Assembly (NCBI GenBank): GCA_028876065.1
Contig: JAGWTI010000030.1
Span: forward strand, 1-35,157
Source: Nitrospirota bacterium
Lineage (GTDB): Bacteria; Nitrospirota; Nitrospiria; Nitrospirales; Nitrospiraceae
DNA length: 35,157 bases
Reading direction: 5' to 3'
Shown here: positions 7,072 through 14,907 of the stretch, in pieces
Layout of the letters: each line of letters begins with the position of its first letter
Numbering within the stretch: the stretch's first letter is position 1
The notes under the pieces: generated by a model
Seen by the model: the letters and a program-made list of their open reading frames with translations, nothing else
Databases searched by the model: none
What the model was told of the DNA's origin: nothing
Translations under genes and position numbers: made by a program

Positions 7072-8652
7072 ATGGCTCGTACGTTGGGCGTGAAGCCGCT
7101 CACAGTCGAAAGCCTCGACAAGATCAAACGCACCGCGTCTGATCTCGTCCGCCAAACCGGCAAGAGCCTGCGCCACTGCCGTTACGCCGACCTTCGCCTG
7201 GAACTCACCGAGATCAAATTCGCCCGCGCCGAGAACGGAGCCGGAAAATCCGCCTCCGATGACTATGCCTTTGGATTCGGCATCCGGGTCCTGGCCGGCG
7301 ATCCCTTCCCGGCCCCCGGCTATTTCGGCCACCGTTTGGGAAGCACGGACCTGCCCAAGCTGGCGGCTATCGTCAAAGCCGGGCTGAAACAGGCCTATGA
7401 CCGGGCCATGGCCAATGCCCGCTGTAAAGCCGAGGCCCGCACACGCTTCAAGGGGTTGGGCGACAGCTTGACCGGGCTGACCCTGGCGCCGATCGAAACC
7501 CACCAAGACACGGTCAAAGCCGAGTATGGGATCGATCCCCGCTCCGTGTCCCTGGCCGAGGTCACCCGGTACACGACCGACGCGTCTCGAGCCGTGAAGG
7601 GCCTGGGCTCGCGCATTCGTTTCAACTCGATCGCCGCCAGCACGAGTTTCAGCCGCGAACTGTTCGCCAGCTCGGAAGGGACCCTCATCGATCAATCCTT
7701 CGCCGCCACGCTGGGCTTTTGCTCCGTGGTCGCCGAGAACGACCAAGCGGAGCAGTCGCTCTACGATTACATCGGCCACCAGCGCGGATGGGAAGTGGTG
7801 ACGGAGGGCACCCGTACCGAACTCATCCGCCACTTGGATTTGCTCACGTTCTCGACCAGCCTGGCCCACGACTGCCTCAAGCTGATCGATGCGCCGCCGC
7901 TCAAGGCAACGGACAAGGACGTGGTGGTGGTGACGGACCCGCATTACAACACGCTGAAGGCCCACGAAATCATCGGCCACCCGGCGGAGCTGGACCGGGC
8001 GCTCAAGATGGAAACGGCCTATGCCGGACGCAGCTGGCTGCTGCGGTCGCTGCAAGAAACCCAGATCGGCAAGCCGATCGCGTCGCCGCTCGTCACCGCC
8101 TATTCCGATCCGAGCCTGCCCGGCCTCGGCCACTACGTCTACGATCATGAAGGCACGCCGGCGCAGAAAGTCGTGCACATCGAGAAGGGCCTGTTCAAAG
8201 GGTTCATGAACAGCCGGCAGACCGCGGCCATCCTGGGCGTGGAGCCCAACGGCGCCTACAAGGCCATCGAGGCCTCCATGGTCCCGCTGATCCGGATGTC
8301 CAACACGGTCTTCGGCGCGGGAACGCAGGACCCGCAGAAAATCATCGGCGAGGTGGACCGCGGCTATTACCTGGTGGGGCACCGGACCCCCTCCATCGCC
8401 GAATCCCGAGAAAACTTCAGCATCTCGGCCCAGAAGGTCTACGAGATTCGCAACGGACAGATCGGCCAGCTCTACCGCGGCGGCGGCATGACCGCCGACA
8501 CCAAGGATTACCTGATGAAGGTGGATGCGGTGGGCAAGGACTTCCGCCTCTTCCCCATCCCCAACTGCGGCAAGGGCCAGCCCATGCAGACGAAGCGGCT
8601 CGGCAACGGATCCCCGACGATGCGCAGCCGCGCCCGCTTGACCGGCCTATGA
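7072..8652 (+). CDS. tldD: TldD family metalloprotease subunit
   Basis: The 526-residue protein carries the TldD active-site motif HEIIGH (HExxxH, H298 to H303) after a hydrophobic strand VVVVTDP, and a C-terminal cysteine in PNCGKGQP (about C499) that matches the third zinc ligand of TldD. TldD and TldE form a heterodimeric zinc protease that trims unfolded peptides and, in known systems, processes microcin B17 and PQQ-type or CcdA-type substrates. The ATG at 7072 is preferred over an in-frame TTG 18 nt upstream because AAGG is placed about 9 nt before it and the family N-terminus aligns there. It overlaps tldE by 3 nt (ATGA). No ribosomal peptide precursor is visible nearby. Confidence 0.9.
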   Translation: MARTLGVKPLTVESLDKIKRTASDLVRQTGKSLRHCRYADLRLELTEIKFARAENGAGKSASDDYAFGFGIRVLAGDPFPAPGYFGHRLGSTDLPKLAAIVKAGLKQAYDRAMANARCKAEARTRFKGLGDSLTGLTLAPIETHQDTVKAEYGIDPRSVSLAEVTRYTTDASRAVKGLGSRIRFNSIAASTSFSRELFASSEGTLIDQSFAATLGFCSVVAENDQAEQSLYDYIGHQRGWEVVTEGTRTELIRHLDLLTFSTSLAHDCLKLIDAPPLKATDKDVVVVTDPHYNTLKAHEIIGHPAELDRALKMETAYAGRSWLLRSLQETQIGKPIASPLVTAYSDPSLPGLGHYVYDHEGTPAQKVVHIEKGLFKGFMNSRQTAAILGVEPNGAYKAIEASMVPLIRMSNTVFGAGTQDPQKIIGEVDRGYYLVGHRTPSIAESRENFSISAQKVYEIRNGQIGQLYRGGGMTADTKDYLMKVDAVGKDFRLFPIPNCGKGQPMQTKRLGNGSPTMRSRARLTGL

Positions 8653-10214
8653 TCCCTCTCGCCACATTAAAAAGCGCCGTGCAGCGAGCGCTCCGCCTGG
8701 CGGCCCGGGCCAAGGACGTGCAGGAGGCGGAGGTCTTTGCCTCCAGCACCGGCCACTTGCTCTGCCGGCTGAACTACACCTCCGCAATCCCCTGCAACGG
8801 CGTCGAGGAGCCCAAGTCGTCCGAGGCCTTCGGCCTGGGCATCCGCGCCGTCTTTGCCGGGGCGGACGGCCCTCGCGTCGGCTTCGGCAGCGAAGCGCGG
8901 GATCTCTCTCCCGTCGGCATCAAGCGCGCGCTGGAGAAGGCCCGACAGAACGCCGTGCCGGACCCGGAATTCATCTCCTTTCCGACCCCGTCTGCGGCGC
9001 AGAGCCGCGCGCCCAAGCCGTCCGTGTCCCACGATCGGGCAATCATGGACCTCAAGGACGGCACGCTGGTGGAAGCCGGGTGGCGGGTCCTTCAGGAGGC
9101 GCTCAAGACCTTCGACTCCTCGGAGCCGCTGGCCAAACTGGCCGGATCCAAGGAAAAGCTGGCCAACCTGAGCCTCATCGTGGGCGGGGACGTCAGTCTC
9201 TTTCAGCAACGCATGGCCATCGGCTCCACCCGCATCCCCAAGGTCCAGACGGATGAGACGACATACGTCACCTCCTCCGTGACCTCCATGGTCGAACGGA
9301 AAGCCGCCAAAGGCAGCGGCTATGCAGCCGCCACCCATCTCGCCAAGTTCAAAGGCGAGGCCGGCGCCGACGCAGCCCGCAACGCGATCCTGGGCGCAGA
9401 CGGACAGCGCTTGCCCAGCGGGACCTATCAGGTCGTGCTGGGCCCCCAGCCGGTGGCGGACCTCATGACCAATCTCATCCTCCCCAGCCTGAGCGCCGAC
9501 GCCTTTTACAGCTGTAAGTCGGCGTTTCTCGGGGAAGTGGGCCGTCCCGTGGCCTCCGAACTCCTGACCATCTACGACCATGGAGCCGCCAAAGGATTCG
9601 TGGGGACCAAGCGGCTGACCTGCGAAGGCCTGCCCACCGGACGGACCGATCTGATCCAAGGCGGCGTCTTGCGGGGCTTGCTCTCCAACCACTACGAAAC
9701 GCAGCGGCTGTTGAAGGACCCGCGCGCACGGGAAAAGCTCGGCGTAAATCCGCAGGAACATCCGGACGTGTTGGCGCCCCGCAACGGCTTCCGCCTCTCC
9801 CATCAAGGGGGCAGACAGTTCGACGCGCTGCCGTCCATCGCCGCCACCAACCTGTTCATCGAAGGGTCCCAGCCCCACAGCCGGGACAGCCTGCTGGCGA
9901 CGGTCGGCGACGGGGTCTACATCGGCCGCATCTGGTACACCTATGCGATGAACGGGCTGCGGGCCGGCGATTTTACCTGCACCGTCGTCGGCGATTCCTT
10001 CTTGATCCAGGATGGACGCCTGACGGCGCCGTTGCGCGGCAACACGATTCGCCTCACCGGCAACATCCACTCCCTCCTGCGTCAGGTAATCGGCGTCACC
10101 AAACAGACCAAGCCGATCATCGGCTGGGCCGCCGACGAAGTCATCTACGCCCCCGAGATGGCCGTCCGCGGCCTCCAGCTCACCGAGATTGCCCAATTCA
10201 TGGAATCCGTGTAA
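8649..10214 (+). CDS. tldE: TldE/PmbA family protein, metal-free partner of TldD
   Basis: The 521-residue protein has the PmbA/TldE fold markers: an N-terminal domain with QEAEVFASSTGHLLCRLNY, and a C-terminal beta-rich domain with GTYQVVLGPQPVADLM, FEGxQxxxRD-like residues and FTCTVVGDSFLIQDGRL. It lacks an HExxxH motif, as expected for the non-catalytic half of the heterodimer. It starts at the ATG inside the ATGA overlap with tldD, so translational coupling and equal dosage are likely. Length is longer than E. coli PmbA (about 450), mainly from insertions in the middle domain. Cytoplasmic. Confidence 0.88.
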   Translation: MIPLATLKSAVQRALRLAARAKDVQEAEVFASSTGHLLCRLNYTSAIPCNGVEEPKSSEAFGLGIRAVFAGADGPRVGFGSEARDLSPVGIKRALEKARQNAVPDPEFISFPTPSAAQSRAPKPSVSHDRAIMDLKDGTLVEAGWRVLQEALKTFDSSEPLAKLAGSKEKLANLSLIVGGDVSLFQQRMAIGSTRIPKVQTDETTYVTSSVTSMVERKAAKGSGYAAATHLAKFKGEAGADAARNAILGADGQRLPSGTYQVVLGPQPVADLMTNLILPSLSADAFYSCKSAFLGEVGRPVASELLTIYDHGAAKGFVGTKRLTCEGLPTGRTDLIQGGVLRGLLSNHYETQRLLKDPRAREKLGVNPQEHPDVLAPRNGFRLSHQGGRQFDALPSIAATNLFIEGSQPHSRDSLLATVGDGVYIGRIWYTYAMNGLRAGDFTCTVVGDSFLIQDGRLTAPLRGNTIRLTGNIHSLLRQVIGVTKQTKPIIGWAADEVIYAPEMAVRGLQLTEIAQFMESV

Positions 10215-10265
10215 ACTGGGCCCCGCAGCGTCATTCACTTGCCATGAGCAACCCGGACTAACCCC

Positions 10266-10523
10266 ATGCCAGCGCGCGTCATCATTCCCGGCGAAGAGGA
10301 CGGGGCCAACCACGTGGGCGGAGTGCATAATCGCCCCCCGATCCCGATCGTCCCGGACGGAGCCCCGAAGGCCGAATGTCCCAAATTCATGAGCCACGGC
10401 CCTTGCGGCGGAGTCCGTAAAGGCGGCTTTTGCGAAGTGTACCCGGACATGCCATGCCCCTGGGTCACGCTCTATTTCGAGTTGGAGAAAATCGGGCAAG
10501 TGGAATGGATGACTCGCGTATGA
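10266..10523 (+). CDS. Stand-alone methylenetetrahydrofolate reductase C-terminal zinc domain (MetV-like)
   Basis: An 85-residue protein with the signature CPKFMSHGPCGGVRKGGFCE and then PCPWVTLY: cysteines at about 38, 47, 57 and 64 in the pattern of the MTHFR C-terminal family. In acetogens a zinc-domain protein of this family (MetV) partners with a short MetF to form the methylenetetrahydrofolate reductase. Here the only MetF in the window (16416-17303) is about 6 kb away on the other strand and lacks this domain. The gene sits 51 nt after tldE and overlaps queF. Seen: cysteine motif and size. Inferred: partnership with MetF. Confidence 0.8.
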   Translation: MPARVIIPGEEDGANHVGGVHNRPPIPIVPDGAPKAECPKFMSHGPCGGVRKGGFCEVYPDMPCPWVTLYFELEKIGQVEWMTRV

Positions 10524-10915
10524 AACGGCGCACCGGACGACGAGGCTATACGGATGTCCACGCCCGGAGCGGCGTCCAGGCCAAGCTCCCCGCGATCGAG
10601 ACATGGGCCAATCAATACAAGGGCTATGAGATCACGATCGAGATTCCCGAATACACGGCCATCTGTCCCAAGACCGGTCTGCCGGACTTCGGCACGATTC
10701 GCCTGCGCTACATGCCGGACCAAGACTGTTTGGAACTCAAGTCGCTGAAGCTCTACATCCACGCCTATCGCAACCTCGGCATTTTTTACGAGAACGCCGT
10801 GAACCGCATCCTTCAGGACGTGGTCGCCTCCTGCCGGCCGGTCTGGGCCGTCGTCACCGGCGAATTCACGGCCCGCGGCGGGCTCAGCAGTCGGATCGAA
10901 GCGAAGTACCCCTGA
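10520..10915 (+). CDS. queF: NADPH-dependent 7-cyano-7-deazaguanine reductase (QueF), short form
   Basis: From the ATG at 10520 the protein has 131 residues. YTAICPKTGLPDFG contains the catalytic Cys49 and Asp56, and ELKSLKLY (72-79) is the QueF NADPH-site motif. The size is that of the unimodular B. subtilis type. QueF reduces preQ0 nitrile to preQ1 in queuosine biosynthesis. The ATG shares ATGA with the stop of the previous gene; an alternative in-frame ATG lies at 10505. No other queuosine genes are in the window, so preQ0 must be made elsewhere. Confidence 0.93.
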   Translation: MKRRTGRRGYTDVHARSGVQAKLPAIETWANQYKGYEITIEIPEYTAICPKTGLPDFGTIRLRYMPDQDCLELKSLKLYIHAYRNLGIFYENAVNRILQDVVASCRPVWAVVTGEFTARGGLSSRIEAKYP

Positions 10916-10982
10916 TTCAGCTCCCTTCTTTTTCGCCCGACGACCCGGTGCCTTCTGGCCGCTTCCACGTTACAATAACGAC

Positions 10983-11810
10983 ATGGCGATCTACGCGATC
11001 GGCGACGTACAGGGCTGTTTTCCCGCGCTGGAGCGACTGGTCGGGCAGATCCGGTTCGATCCGGCCTGCGACCAACTTTGGTTCGTCGGCGACTTGGTGA
11101 ACCGGGGACCCGATTCGCTCTCGGTCCTGCGCTACATCAAAGGGCTCGGGCCGGCGGCGATTACGGTGCTGGGCAATCACGATCTGCACCTGCTGGCCAT
11201 CGCCGCCGGCGTGACCAAGCTGGGCCGCAAAGACACGGTCCAAGATGTGTTGCAGGCGCCGGATCGAGACGAACTGATCGCGTGGCTCCGCCGCCAGCCC
11301 CTCGTCCACGTCGCCGACGGCCACATGCTGCTGCATGCAGGACTCCTCCCCCAATGGACCGTCGCCCAAACACAGGACCTCGCGCGGGAAGTGGAAGCCG
11401 TACTCCGCTCCCCTCGCTATCCCGAATTGCTGAGTTATCTGTATGAAGTCGGCTACAGGGAGAACAGCGGACCTCGCCGCTGGACCGACAGCCTGTCCGG
11501 CCGCGAACGACTGGGCGTCATTGCCAATGCCTTGACCAAACTGCGCGTCTGTTCCACGGAAGGAGAGATGGGGCTCTCGTACAAAGGCGCCCCGCACGCC
11601 GCGCCGCCGGGATTCATCCCCTGGTTTCATGCGCCCAACCGAAGAAGCGCCGAGACCACCGTGGTCTGCGGCCATTGGGCCGCCCTGGGCCTGCACATCC
11701 TAGACAACCTGCTCGTCCTGGACAGCGGCTATGTCTGGGGACAGCAGTTGACGGCAGTCCGGCTCGAAGATCGGCAAGTCTTTCAGGTTTCCAATCGAGA
11801 GCCGGCGTGA
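10983..11810 (+). CDS. apaH: Bis(5'-nucleosyl)-tetraphosphatase, symmetrical
   Basis: The 275-residue protein has the full phosphoesterase signature: GDVQGC (near 7-12), GDLVNRGPDSL, GNHDLHLLA and LLHAG, plus CGHWAALG near the C-terminus. ApaH hydrolyses Ap4A to two ADP and can remove Np4 caps from RNA. Length equals that of E. coli ApaH (280). It follows queF by 67 nt and overlaps the DUF309 gene by 4 nt (GTGA). A TACAAT lies only 7 nt before the ATG, but no matching -35 is seen. No strong SD is present. Confidence 0.94.
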   Translation: MAIYAIGDVQGCFPALERLVGQIRFDPACDQLWFVGDLVNRGPDSLSVLRYIKGLGPAAITVLGNHDLHLLAIAAGVTKLGRKDTVQDVLQAPDRDELIAWLRRQPLVHVADGHMLLHAGLLPQWTVAQTQDLAREVEAVLRSPRYPELLSYLYEVGYRENSGPRRWTDSLSGRERLGVIANALTKLRVCSTEGEMGLSYKGAPHAAPPGFIPWFHAPNRRSAETTVVCGHWAALGLHILDNLLVLDSGYVWGQQLTAVRLEDRQVFQVSNREPA

Positions 11811-12328
11811 CCGAGCCTCAAGCATCGGACCCTGCCCGGCCCCGCTATACGGCCACCCCGTTTCCGCCCTACCGATTCGTGCCCGGCCGATATCCGCATC
11901 CGCGGCGCAACCCTCTCGGCCATTCCTATGGACGACCGGAACCGCAACTCGAGCCGTTTTCACCAGAAGCCTGGCCACAAGCCGAGGGGTACCTCTATGG
12001 CATCGACTTGTACAACTATGCCTACTGGTGGGAATGTCACGAAGTCTTCGAAAGCTTCTGGCATGCAGTCGGGCACAAGACCGAGCAAGGCAACTTCTTC
12101 CAGGCGCTGATTCAGCTTGCCGCGGCCAACCTGAAACACGTTGTCGGCGACATCCAGGCGGCCGACAATCTGACGAGACGAGGATTGGTCCGACTCGATA
12201 CCGTACCGGATTTCTATATGGGAGTGGATGTCAGGGGCTTGAGTGAGGAGATCCGCCGACATGGCATTGGCCCGGCCAAGCGGCCGGTCCTGATCCGATT
12301 GACCAATCCCATCAATCCGTTGGAATGA
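11807..12328 (+). CDS. DUF309 domain protein
   Basis: The GTG in the GTGA overlap with apaH gives a 173-residue protein. Residues 1-60 are proline- and arginine-rich and probably extended. The DUF309 core follows: LYNYAYWWECHEVFESFWHA (about 65-84), QGNFFQALIQLAAANLKHVVG, and a region ending RRHGIGPAKRP. The conserved W-E-x-HE-x-x-E-x-x-W motif is typical of this small helical family, whose biochemical role is unknown. A start further upstream is possible but would lie entirely within apaH. Translational coupling to apaH is likely. Confidence 0.82.
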   Translation: MTEPQASDPARPRYTATPFPPYRFVPGRYPHPRRNPLGHSYGRPEPQLEPFSPEAWPQAEGYLYGIDLYNYAYWWECHEVFESFWHAVGHKTEQGNFFQALIQLAAANLKHVVGDIQAADNLTRRGLVRLDTVPDFYMGVDVRGLSEEIRRHGIGPAKRPVLIRLTNPINPLE

Positions 12329-12594
12329 ACTGACCGGCGGATAGGGCAAGGCACGCGCGTCCGCGCCTTCCGAAGCGGCCCAATCACGACCGCGGCTGAC
12401 GAAGGGCGGACAGCTCCGGCGTCGGCCTGATGCGTTGAGGACCATCCCGCTCCTGATGTCCTCCTGTTGGCCGGTCGCCTTATCGGATCAGCAGAACGGC
12501 GCCCGGCACCCTCGTTGCCATGAAGTGTTCCTCTCCCGCCAGGCCTCACGCCTCCCTGCCCATCCCTTCCAGCCGCGGCTATAGAAAAACTGGG
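12329..12594. other. Non-coding stretch after the DUF309 gene
   Basis: No ORF with protein character, no tRNA and no clear promoter. One copy of the 10-mer CGGCTGACGA (12393-12402) matches, in reverse complement, the pair downstream of the Rsm22-like gene. The stretch runs to the palindrome at 12595. Confidence 0.45.
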
Positions 12595-12627
12595 CAGGGG
12601 ACAGGCCGCTTACAAGCCTGTCCCCTG
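12595..12627 (-). repeat. Palindromic repeat copy 1, also a candidate terminator for the pentapeptide gene
   Basis: On the minus strand a perfect 12-bp stem (CAGGGGACAGGC with GCCTGTCCCCTG) encloses the 9-nt loop TTGTAAGCG, and CCCAGTTTTTCT follows. It lies 28 nt past the pentapeptide gene stop and has the form of a rho-independent terminator. The core and loop are closely related to the element at 13954-13984, in the opposite orientation. Confidence 0.75.
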
Positions 12628-12655
12628 TTGTATTTGTTGAAATACGCGGCCGACA

Positions 12656-13906
12656 TTACCGCCGGAATCGGCGACGGAGGGCGAGAAGAAAGAGCGCCAC
12701 TTGGGCAGGAATCAGGACCCGTTCAAAAATTTCAAGAAACCACGCAGCACCACTTCCCGCAATCGCATGGGTCTCACTTTTGAACGTCGCCACCTCAACC
12801 GCATGGATCAGACCAATAGGCTCCAGAACAGTTTGGCCAAGCCTCGGTGTCAATCCCACAAACGAATAGAGCAGTCCGAATGCCACCACCAGAAGCGCCA
12901 GCACCAGCAAAGCTCGCAAATAGCTGCTCCCATAGTTGCTTGCCACACGGTAGAGGTTGACCGCCAAGCGAACAAATGCTGGCTGAGCCGGATCAAGCCG
13001 CTTCATTTCCATTGCGCCGATCACGCAATCTTCAGATAAGTCGTACTGCTTGGCTTCATCAAAATTGATGATGAACCGACGGTAAGCCGCTGCCACCTGC
13101 TCGTAGCTTGCGGCCTCTTCATCATTGGCCAAACGGTCTAGTTCATCCTGCAGGACCATCCGGCCCTTTTCCCTGTGCCAGTCCACATCTTCAAAGAGCA
13201 CACCTTTAATGGGACAGCCGACAAACCTCCCTCGGAAACCCTGCCGGCTCTTTTCATTGACCCGGAGAAAACACACTTTTTCGGGCTTCATGAGCCTGAC
13301 GCTATGAAAACTCGCGATGGCCGGTTCGCCACCCGCTTCCCTCGCCAAGTCATCTTTCCCATACCCCCAGAGAGTCAACGTAAAGTCGGCCCCTTCAGTG
13401 AACATTGCCCCCCAGAAGTCGGCCCCTTCGGTGAATGTTGCTAGCCCAAAGTCGACCTCTTCAGTGAACGTCGCCTGCCGGAAGTTGGCTCTCTGGGTGA
13501 ACGTCGCCGCCCAGAAGTTGGCCGCCTGGGCAAATGTTGCCTCCCCGAAGTCGGCCCCCTTGGTGAATATCGCCCCCTGGAAGATTGCTTCCCCAATGAA
13601 CCTTGCATCACCAAAGAAGGCCTTCTCAGTGAATAGCTCTGCTCCAAAGTTGGCCTCATGAAAGACGAAGTAGCGAAAATCAAAGTGGTCCTTCGGACGG
13701 TGAAAGACCGAGGTCCGAAGAAGGATAGCATCAATTTCAGCACGGAATGCCTCCGCATCCTTACGTTGCTCGCGAGAGTGCATCAGGCAGACCGGCCTCT
13801 CATCCACGTCTGACGGCGCTGGGTGAATGGGCCGCCCACAAGGCCGCCCATCAGACATCACGACCGGACAGTCGGTCGGCTCAGACTGTTGTTCAAGTTC
13901 ACCCAT
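12656..13906 (-). CDS. Pentapeptide-repeat membrane protein with N-terminal Cys/His motif
   Basis: From the ATG at 13904-13906 the protein has 416 residues; an in-frame GTG at 13936 would add ten. Residues 13-43 contain C13, C23, H28, C40 and H43, a probable zinc site seen in some pentapeptide proteins. About residues 85-175 form pentapeptide repeats of the A(D/N)F-xx type, roughly 18 units (ANFGAELF, ADFGEATF, ANFRQATF, VDFGLATF), which should fold as a right-handed quadrilateral beta-helix. A helical region follows, then two membrane segments near 330-351 and 388-410 with a basic RRRFRR end. The DNA is visibly less GC-rich than its neighbours and the gene is bracketed by inverted copies of one palindrome, suggesting acquisition. 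Function is unknown; gyrase-mimic, stress and scaffold roles exist in the superfamily. Confidence 0.8.
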   Translation of the reverse strand: MGELEQQSEPTDCPVVMSDGRPCGRPIHPAPSDVDERPVCLMHSREQRKDAEAFRAEIDAILLRTSVFHRPKDHFDFRYFVFHEANFGAELFTEKAFFGDARFIGEAIFQGAIFTKGADFGEATFAQAANFWAATFTQRANFRQATFTEEVDFGLATFTEGADFWGAMFTEGADFTLTLWGYGKDDLAREAGGEPAIASFHSVRLMKPEKVCFLRVNEKSRQGFRGRFVGCPIKGVLFEDVDWHREKGRMVLQDELDRLANDEEAASYEQVAAAYRRFIINFDEAKQYDLSEDCVIGAMEMKRLDPAQPAFVRLAVNLYRVASNYGSSYLRALLVLALLVVAFGLLYSFVGLTPRLGQTVLEPIGLIHAVEVATFKSETHAIAGSGAAWFLEIFERVLIPAQVALFLLALRRRFRR

Positions 13907-13953
13907 GGCCGAGGAGTCTACTGACAAGTCGCACACATGGCAAGTTGGCCTTA

Positions 13954-13984
13954 CGGGGACAGGTTTTCAAGCGACCTGTCCCCG
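13954..13984 (+). repeat. Palindromic repeat copy 2
   Basis: An 11-bp stem (CGGGGACAGGT with ACCTGTCCCCG) encloses the 9-nt loop TTTCAAGCG, and TTTTTCT follows ten bases further on. It is the same family as 12595-12627: the stems differ mainly at the closing pairs and the loops match at 7 of 9 positions. Orientation is opposite, so the two copies point outward from the pentapeptide gene. Confidence 0.75.
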
Positions 13985-14250
13985 TTCACTTCACTTTTTC
14001 TCGCGCTGGGATGGACGGGATGGACGCGGAGGAGAGCTGCCTCTGCGGGGAGCATGGAGACCATCAGCCATCAAGTAAGAGCAGCGCCGTTCTGATCATC
14101 CGATGAGGCGCTGCGTCGCTGGCACAGGCCTGGGAAAAGCAGAGAGGAGAACGCCGCATCGAGGCGGCCGACGGAGTGTCCGCCCGTCACCAGCCCAGGC
14201 TGATTCAACTCGTCGTTAGCCGAGGCTCCTCCTGTTCGAAGGTGCTCTAT
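13985..14250. other. Non-coding stretch between the palindrome and the DUF2238 genes
   Basis: I see no gene, tRNA or convincing terminator here. Short frames lack protein character. The region lies downstream of the DUF2238 pair and upstream of the pentapeptide gene, so the promoter of the latter should lie between 13907 and about 14050, but no good -35/-10 pair was found. Confidence 0.4.
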
Positions 14251-14904
14251 TTAGATGCCAAGCTTGAACTGCGACTGGCTCAGACGGTGCAGGATAGCTG
14301 TCACGGCCATGCAGAGGATCGCGCCGCAGAGAGCGACGGTCATGTCCTGCTGCGCATCCCAGATATCCCCCTGGGTTCCCAGATAAGCATGGCCCAGTTC
14401 GGGGCTGACGATCTGGGCGACCCAGGATTCGATGATCTCAAACAGTCCGCTCATGGCCAGCAGCACCGCGGCAGGAAGGACATAACTCCAGAGTCCGGTG
14501 AGCGGGACGGTCCGGACCAGGAACTCGCGGAGGGGATAGGTCATCAGCAACCCGAACGCGAAGTGCGCGACCCGGTCGAAATGATTGCGCTCCAACGCCA
14601 TGGCGTCTTTCAACAACGAGCCGGCCGGCACTTCCGAATAGGTATAGTGGGCGGCAACCGTGTGCAGCGTCAGAAAGACGGTCATGAGCCCATAGGACAG
14701 GAGGGAGAAGGGAAACCGTCGATAGGTGACCGCCAAGACCGCAACCAGCGCCACGGACAGGATGTTTTCCAGGAACCAATCTCGCCGGTCCAGGGGCGAG
14801 ATGGCCATCACCGCCCAGAGCAACAGGTACCAGCCCAGCAACGCCGCGAGCAGACGGGTATGGCGCACGTCTCCCGTGCCCTGCCTCGTCGGCCAAGCGG
14901 TCAT
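14251..14904 (-). CDS. DUF2238 (YjdF-type) integral membrane protein, copy 2
   Basis: A 217-residue protein with about six hydrophobic segments. The family core is present: HTVAAHYTYSEVPAGSLL, NHFDRVAHFAFGLLMTYPLREF, then SGLFEIIESWVAQIVSPELG and YLGTQGDIWDAQQDMTVALCG. The conserved E, H and D residues at membrane edges are typical of this family, whose function is unknown. It lies 3 nt downstream of a second member with which it shares about half of its residues by eye, so the pair is a tandem duplication. No clear SD precedes the ATG, so it is probably translated by coupling. Confidence 0.85.
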   Translation of the reverse strand: MTAWPTRQGTGDVRHTRLLAALLGWYLLLWAVMAISPLDRRDWFLENILSVALVAVLAVTYRRFPFSLLSYGLMTVFLTLHTVAAHYTYSEVPAGSLLKDAMALERNHFDRVAHFAFGLLMTYPLREFLVRTVPLTGLWSYVLPAAVLLAMSGLFEIIESWVAQIVSPELGHAYLGTQGDIWDAQQDMTVALCGAILCMAVTAILHRLSQSQFKLGI

Positions 14905-14907
14905 GGA

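Noticed and set aside
7072-10214. TldDE as maturation protease of a ribosomal peptide natural product cluster
   Set aside because: No precursor peptide, modification enzyme or exporter is visible nearby; TldDE is common as a housekeeping protease.
10971-10976. TACAAT as apaH promoter -10
   Set aside because: No -35 within 15-19 nt, and the gene follows queF closely on the same strand.
13375-13640. Regularly spaced similar 15-bp and 30-bp segments resembling a repeat array or CRISPR
   Set aside because: They are codons of the pentapeptide repeats in one open frame, with no unique spacers between identical repeats.
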